DNA from: Bradyrhizobium manausense
GTDB lineage: Bacteria; Pseudomonadota; Alphaproteobacteria; Rhizobiales; Xanthobacteraceae
DNA: 64,000 bases
Direction: 5' to 3'
NCBI RefSeq assembly: GCF_018130615.1
Contig: NZ_JAFCKB010000012.1
Span: 124,001-188,000 of the forward strand
In this document: piece by piece, positions 1-7,408 of the stretch
Layout: every line of letters starts with the position of its first letter
Position numbering within the stretch: the stretch's first letter is position 1
Program-made: the position numbers and the translations under genes
Notes under the pieces: model-generated
The model's input: only the letters and a program-made list of their open reading frames with translations
Databases searched by the model: none
Told to the model about the DNA's origin: nothing

Positions 1-590
1 AGGAAGATCACGAGTCGCACTAGCGGATAGCGCAGATGGACCGGCTCGCCCGAGGATTTCAATGCGGTGATCAGCGGCAGCTCGATCGGACCGATCAGCC
101 AGCTTGGGGTCTCGATCTGGTAGAAGTCACCGCCACAGGCCCACAGCATCAGATCGGCGAACACGATCGACAGCCCGATCGTCACCATGGTCTGACGCAG
201 ATCCTGGCCCTCCATGCGGCGGAACACGAGGACCTGAAGCAGGACGCCGACCAGCGCCGTCAGGATGAAGGCGACGATGAAGGACAGGATCCAGGAGCCG
301 GTCGAGGCGCTGATGGCGTAGCCGACATAGCCGCCGAACAGATAGAGCGAGCCGTGCGCGAGATTGACGTTGCGCATCAGGCCGAAGATCAGCGTGAAGC
401 CGCTGGCGACGAGGAAATAGAGGCCGCCGAGCGTGATGCCGTTGAAGAGCGCGTTGAGGAAAACCCGCTTGCGGCCGATCGCCTCTTCAAGGCCGGGAGG
501 CCATACAGCGAAGATCAGCCACAGCGCCACTGCCACCGCGATGATGACAATCAGCGCCCATGCGGGATGGCGTTCGACAAAGCGGGTCAT
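1..590 (-). CDS. Branched-chain amino acid/amide ABC transporter permease (LivH type), 3' end cut by window edge
   Basis: Reading leftward from the ATG at 588-590 gives 196 codons with no stop before the window ends. The protein opens with a hydrophobic helix near residues 10-30. The segment NGITLGGLYFLVASGFTLIF and the following LMRNVNLAHGSLYLFGGY are the usual opening of LivH permeases of the HAAT family (BPD_transp_2). It would be a multi-span inner-membrane subunit importing amino acids, amides or related compounds. The binding protein at 1868-3118 and the AraC gene at 909-1736 lie upstream on the same strand and probably belong to the same system. The ATPases and partner permease would be left of the window. 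Substrate unknown. Confidence 0.9.
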   Translation of the reverse strand, partial: MTRFVERHPAWALIVIIAVAVALWLIFAVWPPGLEEAIGRKRVFLNALFNGITLGGLYFLVASGFTLIFGLMRNVNLAHGSLYLFGGYVGYAISASTGSWILSFIVAFILTALVGVLLQVLVFRRMEGQDLRQTMVTIGLSIVFADLMLWACGGDFYQIETPSWLIGPIELPLITALKSSGEPVHLRYPLVRLVIF

Positions 591-600
591 GGTCGCCGCT

Positions 601-770
601 CCGTCTTCACCTCGCCCCGCTTGCGGGGAGAGGTCGCGCCCAACGGGTCGCGCCGAAGGCGCGCCCGATGATAGGCTCCGGAGCGGGTGAAGGGGAGTCT
701 CCGCGGGTCGAACTGCCACCGACCTCGTGGAGACTCCCCCTTTCCCCGCAAGCGGGGCGAAGTGGCACGC
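601..770. repeat. Palindromic intergenic repeat with nested inverted arms
   Basis: This is the main content of the gene-free stretch 591-908. CCCCGCTTGCGGGG (615-628) is itself a palindrome and recurs inverted as CCCCGCAAGCGGGG (744-757). Between them GGGGAGTCTCC (692-702) pairs with GGAGACTCCCC (729-739). A transcript could fold into a long hairpin. Elements with this core are common between genes in Bradyrhizobium and relatives. I see no gene in 591-908. The remainder (771-908) holds nothing I recognise apart from being the upstream region of the LivH gene. Confidence 0.75.
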
Positions 771-908
771 AGACCGTTGCCGGCCGCAAGCCCTGCCATG
801 AACATGCGCTCCCTACTGTGCGCGATCCTCTTGCCGGGATCGCGTTCCGCCCATCCTAGTGGGGCGGCGAGGAAGGCACTTGATCGTGAGTATCTTTTCG
901 CGCGCTGG

Positions 909-1736
909 TCAGCCGCGCAAAACCTTGGCCGCACGGCGATAATCGGTCGGCGCCATCCCGACATTGGCGGCGAAGAATCGAGTGAAGCCGCTCTGCGAGG
1001 AGAAGCCTAGATCGAAGCCGATATCGGCGATCGGCGCTTCGCTCGCCACCAGCGCCTCCAGCGCCTGCTCCATCATCAGCGTGTTGAGATAGAGGTGAGG
1101 GGTCACACCGGTCTGGGTGCGGAACAGTCGGTAGAAATGGGGGCGTGACAACCCGGATTCGCGCGCGATGGTGTCGAGCTCGATCTCGGCGCCGGGGCTC
1201 TCCGACATCATTTTGATGCACTTGCGCACGCGAAAATCGGTAACAGCGCCGTTCGTGCGCGGATCCCGCGCGAGCTCGGCCTGCTGCCAGCTTTCGTCGT
1301 AGCAGACGTCGATCAGACGCCTCAGCTCGCCATCGAGGCTATTTAGCGAAGGTGCGCCGCACACAAGGGCGGCTGCGTGCCTAATATGCTTGTCCAGCGC
1401 GGGCGACCGGGTGAACTGCGTCCGCCCGAAGCGAAGGCGGTCGGCGCCGGGTGCATCGGGCGCGAACCACTCCGCATTGACATAGAGCACGAAGAAAACC
1501 GCGCCGCCCTCGAGATCGGATGGCAGGAAATTGTGCGGCTCCCATGGATTGACCGCGACGACTGAACCTTCGGCGAGCTGGTAACGTCCGTCGTTGACAT
1601 CGATACATGCGGGACGTCCCCCGACATGGAAGATCAAATGACCTTCGCGATGTGCGTGGATGTTGAAGGGGCGGTTCAACTGATAGACCGTCGCCCGGCC
1701 GAAGCGGCCGTGGAAGACGGCGAGCGCACGGCTCAT
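909..1736 (-). CDS. AraC-family transcriptional regulator with cupin-like N-terminus
   Basis: 275 residues starting at the ATG at 1734-1736, which follows GGGAGGGAAGGC; a longer frame to 1808 lacks such a site. Residues 1-130 look like an AraC-type cupin sensor (NIHAHREGHLIFHVGG, then NPWEPHNF). The last 100 residues carry two helix-turn-helix units, IARESGLSRPHFYRLFRTQTG and IADIGFDLGFSSQSGFTRFF, the classical AraC signature. It lies in the same orientation between the binding-protein gene and LivH, so it probably senses the substrate and controls that transport operon. Effector unknown. Confidence 0.9.
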   Translation of the reverse strand: MSRALAVFHGRFGRATVYQLNRPFNIHAHREGHLIFHVGGRPACIDVNDGRYQLAEGSVVAVNPWEPHNFLPSDLEGGAVFFVLYVNAEWFAPDAPGADRLRFGRTQFTRSPALDKHIRHAAALVCGAPSLNSLDGELRRLIDVCYDESWQQAELARDPRTNGAVTDFRVRKCIKMMSESPGAEIELDTIARESGLSRPHFYRLFRTQTGVTPHLYLNTLMMEQALEALVASEAPIADIGFDLGFSSQSGFTRFFAANVGMAPTDYRRAAKVLRG

Positions 1737-1867
1737 GCCTTCCCTCCCAATCGCCCTTCTCTTTTCTTGATAGCGTTCAACAACCGGGGAGAGAATGCAA
1801 GGGCGCACGATGTCCGCGTCTTGAAAATCTCTCCCCGGTCAGTCATGGCGTCGCTGATGCGACTGCG

Positions 1868-3118
1868 TCAGTACTTCTTACATTCCGGTACTGTACGGCT
1901 TGGCAGACCGATCTTGGCGAATACTGCGGGGTCGTAGCCCAGCGTCTGGTTGACGTTCGGGATCACCTTCACGACCTTCGAGAACAGCGCGCCCTTGCCG
2001 TCGTCGACAACCTCGGTGACGAAGTTGGTGCCGATCGCCTGGCGATTGGCGTCGAGCTTGATCTTGCCGTTGGGCGCATCGAGCTCGATCTTCGCCAGCG
2101 CAGCTTTGTACTTGGACTGGTTGTCGCTGAGATCGCCGTTGACCTGGCGCAGCGCCAGGATCAACGCCATGGTCGAGCCGTAATAGTTGGTCGCGAGCAG
2201 AGACGGGCTCGGGAAGCGCTTGTTGGGCGGGAAGGCGTCCTGATAGTCCTTCACGAATTTTTGCCAACCCGGATCCTCCCAGGTGTCGGCCTGGCCGCTC
2301 GCGGCCAGCGTGCCGACCAGCGCGTTCTTGGCGTTGCCCTTGGAAGACAGGATGGTCTGGTCGATCATGATCGAACCGCCCATCAGATGCGCCTTGCCGC
2401 CGGCCTGCTGATACTGGTTGAGGAAGTTGACGGCGTCGGCGCCGCCGAGACCGAGATAAATCGCGTCGACGTCGTCGGGCAGGGCGGCGATGACCGAAGC
2501 AAAGTCCTTGGTGCCGAGCGGCACCCATTGCCGGTTCGTGACTTGTCCACCCATGCCGCAGAATTCGAGCACGAGGCCGAACACCTGGGTGTAGATGAAG
2601 GAATAGTCCTCGCCGACGGTCGCGATCTTGCGATACTTCTTCTCTTCATAGGCGTATTTGCCGAGGCCGACCTGCCACTGCGCGCCATCCATGTTGTAGC
2701 GGAAGAAGTTCGGAGCCGGATCGACATAAGTCGTTTCCTGGGCGCCGGAGGCCGCGTTGATGAACGTCAGCTCCGGATGGGTCTTTGCAAAATTCTTGAC
2801 CGCGATGCCCTCGTCTCCCGACAGCGGCGACAGCAAAATCTGCACCTTGTCCTGCTCAATCAGCTTTCGCACGGCGCGCACCGCGGAATCGGGCGTCGCG
2901 TCAGTCGAGGCGATGACGAATTCGAGCTCCTTGTCGCCGATCTTCTTGCCGAGCACGTTGAGTGCAGTCTGGAAGCCGCGGATGCCGTCCTCGCCCAGTA
3001 CGGTGTAGGTGCCTTCGAGCGTCGCAGTGACGCCGACCTTGATCTTTTCTTGTGCGAATGCGGTGCCTGACAATAGCAGGCTGCTCAACGCAATCAGTCC
3101 TAGACTGCCTTTCAACAT
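1868..3118 (-). CDS. Amino acid/amide (HAAT family) ABC transporter periplasmic substrate-binding protein
   Basis: 416 residues from the ATG at 3116-3118, preceded by GGGAGGAGAGCA. A GTG at 3155-3157 would add 13 residues ending in GRRA and make a Tat-like leader, so the start is not certain. The leader MLKGSLGLIALSSLLLSGTAFA is a signal peptide. The mature protein is a Peripla_BP_6 fold (KVGVTATLEGTYTVLGEDGIRG, later LLSPLSGDEGIAVKNFA), the family of LivJ and amide-binding proteins. It would deliver substrate to the LivH permease at the left edge. Substrate cannot be read from sequence. Confidence 0.85.
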   Translation of the reverse strand: MLKGSLGLIALSSLLLSGTAFAQEKIKVGVTATLEGTYTVLGEDGIRGFQTALNVLGKKIGDKELEFVIASTDATPDSAVRAVRKLIEQDKVQILLSPLSGDEGIAVKNFAKTHPELTFINAASGAQETTYVDPAPNFFRYNMDGAQWQVGLGKYAYEEKKYRKIATVGEDYSFIYTQVFGLVLEFCGMGGQVTNRQWVPLGTKDFASVIAALPDDVDAIYLGLGGADAVNFLNQYQQAGGKAHLMGGSIMIDQTILSSKGNAKNALVGTLAASGQADTWEDPGWQKFVKDYQDAFPPNKRFPSPSLLATNYYGSTMALILALRQVNGDLSDNQSKYKAALAKIELDAPNGKIKLDANRQAIGTNFVTEVVDDGKGALFSKVVKVIPNVNQTLGYDPAVFAKIGLPSRTVPECKKY

Positions 3119-3510
3119 TGCTCTCCTCCCTGGGGCGTTTTTGTCGCTGTTTTTCACCGCACCCTCGCGCGTCGGCCGTACGAATGCGGCGTCCGGGCAA
3201 GGCCAACTGTTCTTGAGCTGGAGGCTAACCGAAGTCAGACGCAGCGCACGCGTCGCAGGCATGTGCCGCTTAACAGGCAGTCTCATTTTGAATGGTGCGT
3301 CGCAAAGCGTTCCGCGGTGCAATAGCAGTCGTCAGGCAACGCGTGGCTGCAGCCAGATTCGAACCTCAACGCCGTCGACCGCGAGGACGACCGACAACTC
3401 CTCGATCTTGCCTGCAATGGCGGTTTGGAACGGCTCGTCATTGGGCAGGTTTGTAATGCTGGACGCACTCACGCGCGCAGAATGTCGCGGCCCGCCGGCG
3501 GTGGAGGACG
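3119..3510. other. Intergenic region between divergent genes
   Basis: About 390 bases between the leftward binding-protein gene and the rightward isochorismatase-fold gene. It must hold both promoters, but I see no convincing -35/-10 pair. The only protein-like stretch is the short leftward frame at 3332-3472, listed separately. The 61-codon frame at 3283-3468 reads as low-complexity Arg/Ser-rich shadow sequence and is not called. Confidence 0.5.
3332..3472 (-). CDS. Possible small protein, 46 residues, function unknown
   Basis: A GTG-started frame ending in TGA at 3332-3334. Unlike the other frames here, its composition looks like a real protein (ending AGKIEELSVVLAVDGVEVRI then WLQPRVA), with an amphipathic, acidic and hydrophobic pattern and GC-rich third positions. 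There is no clear Shine-Dalgarno sequence before the GTG at 3470-3472. It lies upstream of the binding-protein gene on the same strand and could be co-transcribed. It could equally be the remnant of a longer gene. No family recognised. Confidence 0.3.
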   Translation of the reverse strand: MSASSITNLPNDEPFQTAIAGKIEELSVVLAVDGVEVRIWLQPRVA

Positions 3511-4119
3511 ATGAGAAGCAGCAAGTCGGACGTCGTCGAAATCCGGGACGCGGTCCATCTCTGCATCGACATGCAGAATATTTTCGCGCCGGGCGGTCTT
3601 TGGGAAACGCCCTGGATGGAGCCCGTTCTGCCGACGATCGTCGAGATCGTTTCGCGCCATCAGCCGCGGACGATCTTTACGCGCTTCATCACGCCGAAGA
3701 TGCCGGAAGAACGCCCCGGTCAGTGGCAGAGCTATTTTCGACGCTGGCATCAGGCGACCCGCGATCAGCTTCCACCGTCCGCGCTGGAGCTCGTACCGGC
3801 TCTCGCCCGATACGTGCCGCCATTACGCATCGTCGACAAGCCGGCTTACTCGGCCTTCAGCAATCCGGCCCTGGCGAGCCTGCTGGTCGAGCTTGGGATC
3901 GGAACGGTGGTGATTTCAGGCGCAGAGACGGACGTTTGCGTCCTCTCGACGGTGCTGAGCGCCGTTGATCTCGGCTTCAGGGTCGTGATCGTGGAGGACG
4001 CGCTGTGCAGCTCGTCGGATGTCGGCCATGATGCGCTCATGACGATGTATCGCACGCGCTTCCACGGCCAGGTGGATCTGGTGACGTCGGAGGCGCTGGC
4101 GGAGTGTTGGCGCGAATAG
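3511..4119 (+). CDS. Isochorismatase/nicotinamidase-family cysteine hydrolase
   Basis: 202 residues, with ATG after GGTGGAGGACG. The cysteine-hydrolase triad is visible: Asp20 in LCIDMQN, Lys110 in IVDKPAYSAF, and Cys143 in ISGAETDVCVLSTVL, which also contains the usual cis-peptide region. The family hydrolyses amides, N-carbamoyl compounds or isochorismate in the cytoplasm. It heads a rightward group with the flavoprotein at 4234 and the 57-residue protein at 5327, and diverges from an amide/amino-acid-type binding protein. An amidase acting on the imported compound is a reasonable inference, but the substrate is not determined. Confidence 0.85.
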   Translation: MRSSKSDVVEIRDAVHLCIDMQNIFAPGGLWETPWMEPVLPTIVEIVSRHQPRTIFTRFITPKMPEERPGQWQSYFRRWHQATRDQLPPSALELVPALARYVPPLRIVDKPAYSAFSNPALASLLVELGIGTVVISGAETDVCVLSTVLSAVDLGFRVVIVEDALCSSSDVGHDALMTMYRTRFHGQVDLVTSEALAECWRE

Positions 4120-4233
4120 CGACACGACCGCTATGGCTCGCCGGTCGCGTTGAGGCCAGTGACGCGTAGCCATCAGGAACCGCACCGTGAGCCTCGGGTT
4201 GATGTGATCGCGCCTACGGATCGAGGAGCCAGC

Positions 4234-5310
4234 ATGACGGAACCGGATGTTCGGAAAGGGATGCCGCCGGTCAAGCTGTCGCGGGATGAGTTTGAACGCC
4301 GGTACAGAAGCCAGTTCGTCGACCCCGCCTTTGCACCGCTGGCGCGCGAGCTCGACGCGATCGTCGGCGCCGCCTGGGATGCCTACAGCCATTCGCGCAA
4401 AGCTCCGTTGACGCAGAAGGCGGGAGCTGGTTTTTCTGATCCGGATTACGATCTGCCGATCGGCTGGCTCAACACCCGGGCTGCGATATTGAAGGCGCAA
4501 CGGCAGCATGACGATGCCGGGGCGACGCCGCGCATTCTGATCGTCAACGGCGCGGCCCGCAGCGAGCACACCTGTCCCGGCGAGATGTCCAAGACCTGGC
4601 GCATGGTCAAGCTGGCCGAGCCTGCGTTTGCCGAGATGGGATTCGTCGTCGACATCCTCGATCTTTCGCGGCTCACCTCCGAGTTCGGCAAGACCATTCA
4701 TCCCTGCAAGTTCTGCGTGTCGACGGCCATGCCGCTCTGCCACTGGCCATGCAGCTGCTATCCGAACTATTCGCTCGGCCAGGCCAGCGACTGGATGAAC
4801 GAGATCTATCCGCTCTGGGTCGCAGCCCACGGCATCCTGATCGTGACGCCGGTGAACTGGTATCACGTGCCGGGCGGCCTCAAAGCGATGATGGATCGCC
4901 TGGTCTGCGCGGACGGCGGCAATCCGGATCCGACATCGACCCATGGCAAGAAGGCCGCTGAAGCCAAGGCCATTGAGTTGAAGGGCTGGTCGTATCCTCG
5001 CCATCTCGCCGGCCGGCATTTCGGACTGATCGTTCACGGCGACAGCGTCGGCGCCGAGGGCGTGCGCCGGACCCTGTCCGACTGGCTAACCGACATGCAC
5101 CTGATTTCGGCCGGCCGCTTCGGTGAGCTCGACGGTTACGTCGGCCACATGGAGCCCTACGCGACCTCTCACCGCGCGTTCGATGAAGACGCGGAATTCC
5201 AGCAGCAGGTGCTGAACACGGCGCGCGCGCTCGGCAACGCTGTCTGGCTTGCGCGGAGTGGCCAGATGCAGGAGCCGGCCGCCGGTCTCGAGGACCCCAA
5301 CCCCAAATGA
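4234..5310 (+). CDS. Flavodoxin-fold NAD(P)H-dependent oxidoreductase with an internal cysteine cluster
   Basis: 358 residues from the ATG at 4234, preceded by GAGGAGCCAGC; the frame extends upstream to 4150 without a ribosome site. Residues 100-120 (ILIVNGAARSEHTCPGEMSK) form the FMN phosphate loop of the flavodoxin-like reductase family, and TPVNWYHVPGGLKAMMDRL (205-223) is the usual FMN/dimer region. Between them lie Cys158, Cys161, Cys169, Cys173 and Cys175 (C-x2-C-x7-C-x3-C-x-C), reminiscent of the compact cysteine motif of iron-sulfur flavoproteins. An N-terminal extension of about 95 residues is unassigned. It follows the hydrolase at 3511 and precedes a small gene at 5327. Confidence 0.8.
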   Translation: MTEPDVRKGMPPVKLSRDEFERRYRSQFVDPAFAPLARELDAIVGAAWDAYSHSRKAPLTQKAGAGFSDPDYDLPIGWLNTRAAILKAQRQHDDAGATPRILIVNGAARSEHTCPGEMSKTWRMVKLAEPAFAEMGFVVDILDLSRLTSEFGKTIHPCKFCVSTAMPLCHWPCSCYPNYSLGQASDWMNEIYPLWVAAHGILIVTPVNWYHVPGGLKAMMDRLVCADGGNPDPTSTHGKKAAEAKAIELKGWSYPRHLAGRHFGLIVHGDSVGAEGVRRTLSDWLTDMHLISAGRFGELDGYVGHMEPYATSHRAFDEDAEFQQQVLNTARALGNAVWLARSGQMQEPAAGLEDPNPK

Positions 5311-5326
5311 CGGATGGAGAGGATCG

Positions 5327-5500
5327 ATGCTCGAAGAAAAGCTCAAGGAATCCATTGTCGGCGAACTCAAGCGCCAGGCAGCCAACCGGCCGCAAGCGCT
5401 GAAGGTCGAAGGCTCTTCCGAGGAGCTGGTCGTCAACGGCAAGATCGACCTTGCCGAGCTTGTCATGGTGATCGCAGGTTCAGTCGCGGGCGGGCCCTAG
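5327..5500 (+). CDS. Small hypothetical protein, 57 residues
   Basis: ATG at 5327 follows GGAGAGGATCG, only 16 bases after the flavoprotein stop, so it is probably translated from the same message. The protein starts MLEEKLKESIVGELKRQAAN, a predicted amphipathic helix, and ends with a short hydrophobic stretch (LAELVMVIAGSVAG). No signal peptide or known domain. Its stop codon overlaps the stop of the convergent DUF72 pseudogene by three bases (CTAG shared at 5497-5500). It might be a partner subunit of the flavoprotein, but nothing shows this directly. Confidence 0.6.
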   Translation: MLEEKLKESIVGELKRQAANRPQALKVEGSSEELVVNGKIDLAELVMVIAGSVAGGP

Positions 5501-6215
5501 TCCGGAAGCAGCGTCTTCAACTTGAGTGCGTCGGCCGGAGCCGCGCTCTTCTGGTCATTGTCGAAATAGACATAGACATCGCAGCCTTGCCGCTTCCAGG
5601 ATTTGATGCGGCGCGCCCATTGCGCCAGCGTCTGCCGGGTATAGTGGCCGTGATAGCGTCCGCTCGGGCCGTGGCCGCGCACATAGACGAAATCCGCCGT
5701 CCGCTTCCAGGGCGCCGGTGCATCGTGATGGTCCGACAGGCAGAGTGAGATGTTCTCATCTGCCAGCATTCGCAGGATGCGCGGCTGATACCAGCTCGGA
5801 TGACGAAATTCGAAACTGTAGCGGCGCTTCTTCGACAGCAGCTTGAAGAATGAGGCGAGCCTGTCGGCATTTGCCTCGAATTGCGGCGGCAGCTGGAAGA
5901 GGATGGGCCCCACTTTGCCTCGCAGGAAGGAAATGCGGTCTTCCAGCAGGTCAAGGCTGTTTTGGGAGCGATCAGTCAGGCGCTTCCAATGCGTGAGGCC
6001 TTCCAGGCGAAGATGAAGTCGCCGCCGGTCTGTTCTCGCCATGCCTCGACCGCTTCCGGCGTTGGCGTCCGATAGAATACACCGTTCAGCTCGGTGGTCT
6101 CGAACTGACCGGCGTAGTAGCGCAGCTGTTGCTTCAGCGGCAGCCCGCCCGGGAAGAACGGACCCCGCCAGGAGTCGTAGTGCCAGCCGGACGTGCCAAC
6201 CAGAACGCGCGCCAT
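5497..6215 (-). pseudogene. DUF72 family protein, broken by a frameshift
   Basis: The N-terminal half reads from the ATG at 6213-6215 (MARVLVGTSGWHYDSWRGPF through GGDFIFAWKASR) and then meets a stop at 5976-5978. The C-terminal half continues in another frame (THWKRLTDRSQNSLDLLEDR through YVYFDNDQKSAAPADALKL). Together they make one normal DUF72 protein of about 240 residues. Compared with the family's usual KASRFITH, the DNA goes from GCCTC straight to ACGCATTGG, as if about ten bases were deleted near 5990-5997. DUF72 proteins are TIM-barrel proteins of unclear function. A sequencing error is the alternative to a real pseudogene. Confidence 0.85.
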
Positions 6216-6318
6216 CTTCCGACGCTCTCTCCATGGGACTGTCTGGTAAGAGACTGCGCTGCGCGACGGTTCCTAAATCCTCGAGAGCTCGTGCGACCAG
6301 GCGCGGCCTCATCGTTTG

Positions 6319-6753
6319 TTAGAGGTCGGCATCCTTTTTGGGCGCCTCCTTCGATGTAGCTAATAAGTCGAAGCTCTCCCTCGCGGTGTAAGTGACCGCC
6401 TCGATCTTGTTGCCATCGAGGTCACGGACAAACGCGCCGAAATAGTTCGCGTTGTAGTTCGCCCGTATCCCCGGCGCGCCTTCGTCGGCTCCGCCATGAT
6501 CGAGCGCGATCCGGTGGAAACGCCTGACGGTGTCTCGGTCGGGCGCCTGGAAGGCGATGTGCACTCCATTGCCCGCGGACGCCGGGCGACCGTCGACCGG
6601 CGTTTCCAGGCTGAAAGCGATGTCGGAAGCGCCATAGTGAATCGCGGTCGGGGAGGCCTTGATGAGGCGAAAGCCGATCAGCCGCATCAGCGGGTCGTAA
6701 AATGCCTGCGCGCGGCGAACGTCGTTCGTGCCGACCGAAACATGATGGATCAT
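6319..6753 (-). CDS. VOC (glyoxalase/bleomycin-resistance) superfamily protein
   Basis: 144 residues from the ATG at 6751-6753, preceded by GAGGGAGAACAGCAG. It has the paired beta-alpha-beta-beta-beta modules of the vicinal-oxygen-chelate fold. Likely metal ligands are His3 or His4 in MIHHVSVGTNDV, the His in GVHIAFQAPDR, and the Glu in DLDGNKIEAVTY near the end. Members are metal-dependent lyases, dioxygenases or resistance proteins, and this short single-domain type is usually left as a lactoylglutathione-lyase-like protein of unknown substrate. It stands alone on the leftward strand between the DUF72 pseudogene and a small basic protein. Confidence 0.85.
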   Translation of the reverse strand: MIHHVSVGTNDVRRAQAFYDPLMRLIGFRLIKASPTAIHYGASDIAFSLETPVDGRPASAGNGVHIAFQAPDRDTVRRFHRIALDHGGADEGAPGIRANYNANYFGAFVRDLDGNKIEAVTYTARESFDLLATSKEAPKKDADL

Positions 6754-6851
6754 CTGCTGTTCTCCCTCACTGACGAGGAGTTCCCCGGCGCCAAAGCCGT
6801 CGTCGTCAACGCGGGGGGCCCGGCCTCGCGAGGAAAGCCGGGCTTGCTCGA

Positions 6852-7148
6852 TCAGCGTCGCCGCTTCGCTGTGCGCGACTTGGTCGCTCGCCGGTCGTAG
6901 GGCGAGCGATTGACTGGCTTCAGTGAGATGCCCTCGCGTTGCGCCTTGCTGCGGATCGCCGCGATGGGACGCTGAAGCTTGATGCTCATGACGCCTGTTG
7001 GAGTGTTGCCCTTCGCAAGCTGCCGCAACATCCTGACGTCCGCCGCCGACCACGGCTGACGTGACCGACGCTTGTACGAGGGGTTTGCCTTGCGCGGTCC
7101 CTTCTTGCCGATTGGCGAGCCGGGACGTTTCCATGCTGTACGTGCCAT
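6852..7148 (-). CDS. Small basic protein with SANT/Myb-like region, 98 residues
   Basis: ATG at 7146-7148 follows GAGGAGGATCAA, a strong ribosome site. The protein is very rich in Lys and Arg at both ends. The centre (PWSAADVRMLRQLAKGNTPT through AIRSKAQREGISL) resembles a Myb/SANT helix-turn-helix unit: a Trp, an acidic residue before the second helix, and an IRSKAQREG third helix. DNA binding is likely. It is transcribed divergently from the SOS-type promoter of the nuclease gene at 7409, and the 260-base space between them could serve both. Confidence 0.75.
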   Translation of the reverse strand: MARTAWKRPGSPIGKKGPRKANPSYKRRSRQPWSAADVRMLRQLAKGNTPTGVMSIKLQRPIAAIRSKAQREGISLKPVNRSPYDRRATKSRTAKRRR

Positions 7149-7275
7149 GTTGATCCTCCTCGATCTTCAAGGCACGAATCAGCGCGTTGGTTCCGTTTTC
7201 GATGCGCGGCGAAGGATGTCAGTTCAACCGGCGAAACTTCACGATGCTTGCCTGTCGATGTCTGAAGTTCTGAGC

Positions 7276-7310
7276 TTGACACAGCCTTTTAAAAAGAACA
7301 AATGTCGAAC
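7276..7310 (+). promoter_or_regulatory. SOS promoter: -35 box and alphaproteobacterial LexA box
   Basis: TTGACA at 7276-7281 is a perfect -35 hexamer. GAAC-AAATGTC-GAAC at 7296-7310 matches the LexA operator known from alphaproteobacteria (GTTC-N7-GTTC or its complement GAAC-N7-GAAC) exactly. The operator covers the position where the -10 hexamer should lie, 15-20 bases downstream of the -35, so bound LexA would block RNA polymerase. The next rightward gene is the nuclease at 7409. Confidence 0.75.
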
Positions 7311-7408
7311 ATGGGCGCCCATGAATCAGGAGCAGCCGGCATCTCCGCCGGCCACGTATCGTCGACGAGAGCGGGATCGTGCGGCGCCGCGCCGAGGGCG
7401 AAGCGCGG

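Noticed and set aside
3916-5037. 373-codon leftward open frame
   Set aside because: Antisense to the hydrolase and flavoprotein genes, both of which carry clear catalytic motifs.
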